NCBI GenBank assembly: GCA_017480395.1
Contig: JAFVAS010000148.1
Coordinates: 1-11,356 of the forward strand
DNA: 11,356 bases
Direction of reading: 5' to 3'
Origin: Oscillospiraceae bacterium
Lineage (GTDB): Bacteria; Bacillota; Clostridia; Oscillospirales; Oscillospiraceae
Shown: positions 6,662 through 11,356 of the stretch, in pieces
Numbering within the stretch: the stretch's first letter is position 1
Layout: each line of letters starts with the position of its first letter
Program-made: the position numbers and the translations under genes
Notes under the pieces: model-generated
Told to the model about the DNA's origin: nothing
The model's database searches: none
The model's input: the letters and a program-made list of their open reading frames with translations, nothing else

Positions 6662-8971
6662 ATGGAAGGGAATAAACTGCGCATCCGCACCGGCCTGATC
6701 GGCGTGCTGCTGCTGGCCATGCTGGCCGGGTTTGTGCTGCTGCTCTATCACTATCAGATTGTGGTGGGGGTGGATCAGGAGACCACCGCCGCCATCAATA
6801 CCTATACCACAAAGGAGTCCGTTCCCGCCGCCCGGGGACTGGTCACCGACATCGACGGGAATGTGCTCATCGGCAACGAGACGGTGTATCAGGTCACCCT
6901 GGATCTGACCGACGTGGACGACGTGGAGACCCAGGTGTTCATGGTGCGGCGGGTGCTCCAGATCTGTCAGGAGTTCGGCATCGAGTGGAACGACGAGATG
7001 CCCATCTCCCGCACCGCGCCCTATATCTTCAACAACACCGACGGGGAGGTCTACTCCTACACCAATGAGGAGACCGGCGCCGTCACCAAGACCCGGCTGG
7101 GCCGCATGTGCGAGGCCATGGGCTGGAAGGAGGTCAACAGCGCCTCCGACCTGATGATCGAGATGCAGGACACCTTCGGCATCTCCGGCCTGGACAGCGA
7201 CGCCACCCGCAGCATTCTGGGGGTGCTCTACTCCTGTTATCTGCGCCGCAACGAGATCCTGTGGACCACCTACGATTTCGCCGACGGCGTCAATATCGAT
7301 TTCATCTCCACTGTGAAGGAGGAGGGCTTGCCAGGGGTCAGCATCAACGCCACCAGCAAGCGGATCATCCAGACGGATCTGGCCTCCCATCTGCTGGGCA
7401 AGGTGGGCTTCATCACGGCGGAGAACTGGGACAAGGGCGAGAACTACAAGGCCCAGGGCTACTCCATGGACGACGTGGTGGGCCTCTCCGGCGTGGAATA
7501 CGCCTTTGAGCGCTACCTCCAGGGCACCGAGGGGCAGCGCACCATCACCAATGATTCCAACGGAGAGGTCATCGGTATGGAGGACACCCTTTCCGCGGTG
7601 GCGGGGCAGAATGTGGCCCTGACCCTGGATATGGAGCTCCAGGCCGCCGCCGAGGAGGCGCTGGCCCTCTATGTCCCCCAGCTGAACGAGGGGGAGGGCG
7701 GCGGCGCCGCGGTGGCCATCGACGTCAACTCCGGCGCGGTGCTGGCCTGCGCCAGCTGGCCCACCTTCAACAGCGCCGACATGAGCTATGACGAGGCGCT
7801 GGAGTCCCTGAGCCCGCTGTTCAACCGGGCGCTGCAGGGTGCCTATTCCCCCGGCTCCACCTATAAGATGGTCACCGCCACGGCGGGACTGGAGAGCGGC
7901 GTCATCACGCCCTACTCCGAGATCATGGACACCGGCGTCATGGATTACTACGGAACCGAGTTCCGCTGCTGGCTCTACCGGGAGACCGGGGAGACCCACG
8001 GGATGGAGAACGTGTCCGACGCCCTGCGGGACTCCTGCAATATCTTCTTCTACCAGGTCGGCCTGGACGTGGGCATCGACAAGCTGACGGAGTACGCCCG
8101 GGCCTATGGCCTGGGGGTGGACTCCGGCATCGAGCTCACCGAGGCCAAGGGCGTCAACGCCGGGCCGGAATACTCCGAGAGCGTGGGCACCAAGTGGTAC
8201 GGCGGCAACACCCTGTCCGCCGCCATCGGCCAGTCGGATAACCTGTTCACCCCGCTGCAGATCGCCAACTATGTGGCCACCATGGTCAACGGCGGCACCC
8301 GCTATGCGGCCCATCTGCTGTACAGCGTCACCGACGCCGACGGCCATGTGACCCGCTATCAGCCCCAGGTGCTGAACACCGTGCAGCTCTCCGAGCAGAA
8401 CCTGGCCGCCATGAAGGAGGGTATGCTGGAGGTGGTGCAGCGCACCAGCACCGTCTCCGAGGCCTTCGCGCTGCTGAACGAAAACGGCGTCCGGGTGGGG
8501 GCCAAGACCGGCTCCGCCCAGGTCACGGGACAGGAGAACGCCAACGGCCTGTTCGTCTGCTTTGCCCCCTATGATAACCCCCAGATCGCCATCTGCGTGG
8601 CGGTGGAAAAGGGCGGCGCAGGATCGGCCACCTCCGTCATCGCGGCCCACATGCTGGAGGTCTACTTCGGCCTGGAGGCCCAGCTCCCCGGGGATATCGA
8701 GGGGGACGAGGACACAGCGCTCCCGGCGGATGGGCTGGATGACGATACGCCGGACTACGACGTCCCGGCGGAGCCGGTGGAGGATGAACCCGAGCCGGAG
8801 CCGGAGATCGCCGATCTGCCGGAGGAGCCGGTCGTGCCGGAGGAACCGACCCAGCCGGAGGACGGCGTGACAGAGCCGGAACCGGAGCCGGAGACGCCGG
8901 AGGAGCCAACCCAGCCGGAGGATGAGCCGGAGGAACCTGAGACGCCGACGGGAGAGGACAATGCGGACTGA
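6662..8971 (+). CDS. mrdA: Penicillin-binding protein 2 (class B, elongation transpeptidase)
   Basis: Predicted 769-residue peptidoglycan transpeptidase, anchored by one N-terminal membrane segment (about residues 11-29) with its catalytic part outside. The N-terminal pedestal domain begins with ARGLVTDIDGNVL (Arg58 onward), the class B RGxIxDRNG motif. The transpeptidase domain carries the three active-site motifs: STYK with nucleophile Ser399 and Lys402, SCN at 458-460, and KTGS with Lys615. The domain ends near residue 673. Unusually, it is followed by a tail of about 95 residues with 40 Asp/Glu, 22 Pro and no Lys or Arg, which accounts for most of the extra length over ordinary PBP2. A GAGGAGGAGG stretch at 6648-6657 serves as ribosome site. 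Position after mreCD supports the elongation role rather than the septal (FtsI) one. A sporulation or FtsI-type class B protein is the only realistic alternative. Confidence 0.93.
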   Translation: MEGNKLRIRTGLIGVLLLAMLAGFVLLLYHYQIVVGVDQETTAAINTYTTKESVPAARGLVTDIDGNVLIGNETVYQVTLDLTDVDDVETQVFMVRRVLQICQEFGIEWNDEMPISRTAPYIFNNTDGEVYSYTNEETGAVTKTRLGRMCEAMGWKEVNSASDLMIEMQDTFGISGLDSDATRSILGVLYSCYLRRNEILWTTYDFADGVNIDFISTVKEEGLPGVSINATSKRIIQTDLASHLLGKVGFITAENWDKGENYKAQGYSMDDVVGLSGVEYAFERYLQGTEGQRTITNDSNGEVIGMEDTLSAVAGQNVALTLDMELQAAAEEALALYVPQLNEGEGGGAAVAIDVNSGAVLACASWPTFNSADMSYDEALESLSPLFNRALQGAYSPGSTYKMVTATAGLESGVITPYSEIMDTGVMDYYGTEFRCWLYRETGETHGMENVSDALRDSCNIFFYQVGLDVGIDKLTEYARAYGLGVDSGIELTEAKGVNAGPEYSESVGTKWYGGNTLSAAIGQSDNLFTPLQIANYVATMVNGGTRYAAHLLYSVTDADGHVTRYQPQVLNTVQLSEQNLAAMKEGMLEVVQRTSTVSEAFALLNENGVRVGAKTGSAQVTGQENANGLFVCFAPYDNPQIAICVAVEKGGAGSATSVIAAHMLEVYFGLEAQLPGDIEGDEDTALPADGLDDDTPDYDVPAEPVEDEPEPEPEIADLPEEPVVPEEPTQPEDGVTEPEPEPETPEEPTQPEDEPEEPETPTGEDNAD
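8684..8968 (+). other. Acidic, proline-rich low-complexity tail of PBP2
   Basis: This encodes residues 675-769, after the transpeptidase fold. Of 95 residues I count 40 acidic and 22 proline, with no basic residue. Pro-Glu dipeptides dominate the second half. With the N-terminal membrane anchor the tail must lie outside the membrane, in or near the wall. It has no LPxTG sorting motif, PASTA domain or hydrophobic end. Confidence 0.85.
8837..8923 (+). repeat. Pair of 27-base direct repeats encoding PEEPTQPED
   Basis: Copies at 8837-8863 and 8897-8923 are spaced exactly 60 bases (20 codons) apart. They differ at three bases, all synonymous third positions, so the encoded nine residues are identical. 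The sequence between them is also Pro/Glu-rich, suggesting a 20-residue unit that was duplicated. Confidence 0.85.
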
Positions 8972-8985
8972 TCCCGGCGGTTATG

Positions 8986-9004
8986 TGAGGATGGATTTGA
9001 TTTG
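8986..9004 (+). promoter_or_regulatory. Ribosome site and TTG start of the GH13 gene
   Basis: TGAGGA at 8986-8991 stands ten bases before TTG at 9002-9004. No in-frame ATG or GTG exists between the PBP2 stop and this codon. An out-of-frame ATG at 8991 opens a four-codon frame ending at TGA 9003-9005, overlapping the TTG; it could aid restart but may be chance. Confidence 0.55.
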
Positions 9005-10894
9005 AATGGATTCGATCATGTGACAGACACGCAGATTTTCGACCCCCGCGACGCGCGCTGCAAGCGCCCCTACGGCGCGGTGGAGATGGGCTCCGCCGTG
9101 GAGCTGACCCTCCGCCCGCCCCGCACCATGGGCTTCAGCCGCGCCCGGGTCAAGCTGCGCTATGAATTTGACGGGGACTATACCGAGACGCTGGAGATGC
9201 CCTGGAGCGGCACCGACTGGGTGCACGACGCGTTCTCCTGCCGGATAGAGCTGGGGGAGTACGTCGGTCTGGTGTGGTACTCCTTCGAGTTGACCGGCTT
9301 TCTGGGCCGCAGGACGGAGCTGGGGGAGTACCAGCTCACCATCTACGACGGCCGGGAGCAGGTGCCCGACTGGTTCGGCAAGGGCCTGAGCTATCAGATC
9401 CTGCCCGACCGCTTTGCCCGCACCCGGATTCCCGACCCCACCGGCCTGGTGGGGGGACGGACGGTTCACCAGAATTGGGACGACGCCCCCGTCGTCGGCG
9501 CGGTGGGCCATACCCGGGAGGGGAAGGACATCTGCAACCGGGACTTTTTCGGCGGCGATCTGAAGGGCGTGGAGGAGAAGCTGCCCTACCTGGCCTCCCT
9601 GGGGGTGGAGACCATCTACTTCTGCCCCATCTTCGAGGCCAGCGAGAATCACCGCTATGGCACGGCGGATTACCGCCGCATCGACCCCATGCTGGGCACC
9701 AACGAGGATTTTATGCGGCTGTGCGAGAAGGCCCACAGCCTGGGCATCCGCATCCTGCTGGACGGCGTGTTCAACCACACCGGGTGGGTCAGCCGTTACT
9801 TCAACGGCGACGGCTTTTACCGGGACACCGTGGGGGCCAGCCAGAGCCAGGACTCCCCCTACCGCAGCTGGTTCCAGTTCCGCCGTTGGCCCGACGACTA
9901 TGAGAGCTGGTGGGGCATCTACTCCCTGCCCTCGGTGGAGGAGCATGACCCCGGCTATCAGCACTTCATCTACGCCGACCACGACTCGGTGGTGCGCTCC
10001 TGGCTGCGCATGGGGGCGGACGGCTGGCGGCTGGACGTGGCCGACGAGCTGCCCGACGACTTTGTCCACGGCATTCACGAGGCGGCCCGCAGGGAGAAGC
10101 CCGACGCCGTGGTCATCGGTGAGGTCTGGGAGGACGGCACCACCAAGATTTCCTACGGCGTGCGGCGCAGGCACCTGCTGGGCGGACACCTGGACGGGCT
10201 GATGAATTACCCCTTCCGCACCGCCCTGATCGACTATCTGCTGGGCGGGGATGCCGCTGCCTTCCGCGACACCATGGAGACCCTGCGGGAGAACTATCCC
10301 CCCTTCGCCTTCTACGACGCCATGAACTCCCTGGGCACCCACGACACCCTGCGCATCCTGACCTATCTGGGCACCGGCTCCCAGCACTACGACTGGAGCA
10401 AGGAGCGCCGGGGCCACTACCGCATGACGGAGCAGGAGCGCCGCTGCGGCACGGCCTTGGTCAAGCTGGGGGTTGCGGTGATGATCGCCTTCCCCGGCTC
10501 CCCCACGATCTACTACGGGGACGAGGTGGGCATGGAGGGCTTTGAGGACCCCTTCAACCGCTACACCTACCCCTGGGGCCGGGAGGATCAGGAGCTGCTT
10601 GCCTGGTTCCGCAGGATGGGCCAGGCCCGAAAGACCAGCGTCCCCCTGCGGGAGGGCGACCTGCGCTGGGGCACCTGCACGGGCGGGCTGCTCTCCTTTG
10701 TACGCAGCGTCCCCGGGCAGGAGAACGGCCTGGCGGTGAACCGAGGGGATCGTCCCGCCCTGGCCGCGCTGCCCTGGCACGCTCCGACGGCGGTGGATGT
10801 GGATACGGGCCGGCGCTATCTGGCCTGTGATGGCGTACTCCGGGTCAAGGTGCCCCCGATGGGGATCCTCCGGCTGCGCAGCGCCGCGATGTAG
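9002..10894 (+). CDS. GH13 alpha-glycosidase (neopullulanase/maltodextrinase-like)
   Basis: Predicted 630-residue enzyme cleaving alpha-glucosidic bonds in maltodextrins, pullulan or glycogen-like glucans. Residues 1 to about 120 form a beta-rich N-terminal domain, as in neopullulanase/cyclomaltodextrinase. The barrel opens at about residue 131 with YQILPDRFAR. The four GH13 regions are all present: DGVFNH (254-259); GWRLDVADE with Arg343 and the nucleophile Asp345; VIGEVWED with the acid/base Glu374; and GTHD with His447 and the transition-state stabiliser Asp448. A C-terminal beta domain follows from about residue 550. There is no signal peptide, so action in the cytoplasm is expected. Where neopullulanases have MPKLN, this protein reads LPSVEE, so the subfamily and exact substrate are uncertain. 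It starts at TTG 30 bases after PBP2, in the same frame, and is probably the last gene of the operon. Confidence 0.9.
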   Translation: MNGFDHVTDTQIFDPRDARCKRPYGAVEMGSAVELTLRPPRTMGFSRARVKLRYEFDGDYTETLEMPWSGTDWVHDAFSCRIELGEYVGLVWYSFELTGFLGRRTELGEYQLTIYDGREQVPDWFGKGLSYQILPDRFARTRIPDPTGLVGGRTVHQNWDDAPVVGAVGHTREGKDICNRDFFGGDLKGVEEKLPYLASLGVETIYFCPIFEASENHRYGTADYRRIDPMLGTNEDFMRLCEKAHSLGIRILLDGVFNHTGWVSRYFNGDGFYRDTVGASQSQDSPYRSWFQFRRWPDDYESWWGIYSLPSVEEHDPGYQHFIYADHDSVVRSWLRMGADGWRLDVADELPDDFVHGIHEAARREKPDAVVIGEVWEDGTTKISYGVRRRHLLGGHLDGLMNYPFRTALIDYLLGGDAAAFRDTMETLRENYPPFAFYDAMNSLGTHDTLRILTYLGTGSQHYDWSKERRGHYRMTEQERRCGTALVKLGVAVMIAFPGSPTIYYGDEVGMEGFEDPFNRYTYPWGREDQELLAWFRRMGQARKTSVPLREGDLRWGTCTGGLLSFVRSVPGQENGLAVNRGDRPALAALPWHAPTAVDVDTGRRYLACDGVLRVKVPPMGILRLRSAAM

Positions 10895-10901
10895 AGACGA
10901 A

Positions 10902-10948
10902 ACAGCGTGTGCCCCACCGACCCGGTGGGGCACACGTCTGTTTATTTT
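10902..10948 (+). terminator. Hairpin terminator between convergent genes
   Basis: GTGTGCCCCACC at 10907-10918 pairs perfectly with GGTGGGGCACAC at 10924-10935 around a five-base loop. The stem extends by a C-G pair (10906 with 10936) and, past a bulged T, by ACAG with CTGT. TTTATTTT at 10941-10948 gives the T-run for the plus strand. The minus strand has only a short TGTTT tail, so termination there may be weaker. The 3' end overlaps the stop of the CBS gene. Confidence 0.88.
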
Positions 10949-11356
10949 CGCCTGGAGGTGCGCAGCCGGGCGGAGATATCCGCGAGGGTGGCGGCGGCCT
11001 CGGTGTCGCAGCGCTTGGATCGGGCCAGGTCGCCCAGCGACACCATGCCGACCACCGCGCCGTCCTCCACCACCGGCAGACGGCGGATCTGGGCGGCCCC
11101 CATCTGACGGGCGGCGGCCCGGACGTCATCCCCGGGGCCGACGGTGATGGGCTGGCGGGACATGATGTCCTGCACCGGTACCCGGCTGGGCTCCTCCCCG
11201 GCGGCGACGCAGCGGGTAATGATGTCCCGGTCGGTGACGATGCCCATCAGGGTGCCGTCCTGACGGCAGACGGGCAGCGCCCCCAGATCGTGACGGGAGA
11301 GCAGACGGGCGGCCAGCGCGGCGCTCTCCTCCGGGGTGATGCTGACCACAGCGGAA
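10942..11356 (-). CDS. CBS-domain-pair protein (5' truncated by window)
   Basis: Read on the minus strand, with TAA at 10942-10944. The frame stays open to the window end, and VVSITPEES is normally the inside of a first CBS domain (after a DIMxx motif), so the true start lies outside; the GTG at 11349 is not the start. About 137 residues are visible. The first CBS domain has GALPVCRQDG and GIVTDRDIITR. The second opens with VQDIMSRQPITVGPGDDV and has RRLPVVEDGAVVGMVSLGDLAR. The C-terminal tail is basic (LRTSRRK). Stand-alone CBS pairs bind adenosyl ligands such as AMP, ATP or SAM and act as energy or ligand sensors; the partner is unknown. It converges on the GH13 gene, so it is not part of that operon. 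Confidence 0.9.
   Translation of the reverse strand, partial: SAVVSITPEESAALAARLLSRHDLGALPVCRQDGTLMGIVTDRDIITRCVAAGEEPSRVPVQDIMSRQPITVGPGDDVRAAARQMGAAQIRRLPVVEDGAVVGMVSLGDLARSKRCDTEAAATLADISARLRTSRRK

Noticed and set aside
8755..8961. Minus-strand Ser/Gly-rich frame opposite the PBP2 tail
   Set aside because: It is the antisense of Pro/Glu/Asp codons, which necessarily reads as Gly/Ser repeats. It has no ribosome site or partner.
5200..10933. Other long minus-strand frames (5200-6552, 6632-8650, 8981-10933)
   Set aside because: Each mirrors a well-supported plus-strand gene (mreC/mreD, PBP2, GH13). Their translations are low-complexity His/Gly/Gln-rich with no domain, so they are shadows.
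1..11356. Novel defence system, CRISPR array, mobile element or biosynthetic cluster
   Set aside because: No repeats with spacers, transposase, integrase, attachment-like repeats or unknown multi-gene module was seen. Every gene has a recognisable family.

Overview
The window is an ordinary chromosomal stretch from a GC-rich member of the Firmicutes. A Clostridia genome of the Oscillospiraceae type is most likely. This is inferred from the zapA plus peptidase-U32 pair, the Firmicutes-type MreC/MreD/PBP2 set, strong AGGAGG ribosome sites, occasional TTG starts and AT-rich promoters in an otherwise GC-rich sequence. No mobile element, CRISPR array, rRNA, tRNA or phage gene is visible. The base composition looks uniform by eye.

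Layout. (1) Bases 1-585 are the 3' end of an FtsX/MacB-type ABC transporter permease. (2) Bases 658-1611 encode an L-lactate dehydrogenase, followed by a strong intrinsic terminator at 1630-1656. (3) A 224-base intergenic region carries an AT-rich, extended -10 promoter at about 1732-1760. It drives a long run of co-directional, closely packed genes: zapA (1836-2153), a peptidase-U32 family gene (2178-4259), dUTPase (4263-4700), maf (4697-5290), mreC (5287-6129), mreD (6139-6645), the class B penicillin-binding protein PBP2 (6662-8971) and a GH13 alpha-glycosidase (9002-10894). Gaps between these genes are 24, 3, -4, -4, 9, 16 and 30 bases, so one operon is plausible. (4) A hairpin terminator at 10902-10948 separates this run from a convergent gene for a CBS-domain-pair protein (10942-11356, minus strand), whose 5' end lies outside the window.

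How the genes fit together. ZapA stabilises the FtsZ ring. MreC, MreD and PBP2 belong to the side-wall elongation machine. dUTPase and Maf are house-cleaning nucleotide pyrophosphatases; Maf has also been linked to division control. The U32 protein is probably an Fe-S RNA-hydroxylation enzyme. The operon therefore joins cell-shape and division functions with nucleotide and RNA upkeep. The GH13 enzyme at its end looks like cytoplasmic maltodextrin or glycogen metabolism and may only be co-transcribed. mreB and rodA, frequent partners of mreCD and PBP2, are absent from the window.

I found no convincing new system. The points most worth a second look are the 95-residue acidic, proline-rich, repeat-bearing tail of PBP2, the dut-maf pair fused into a zapA...mreCD-PBP2 run without mreB, variant dUTPase motifs, and the open frame joining PBP2 to the glycosidase across a single TGA.
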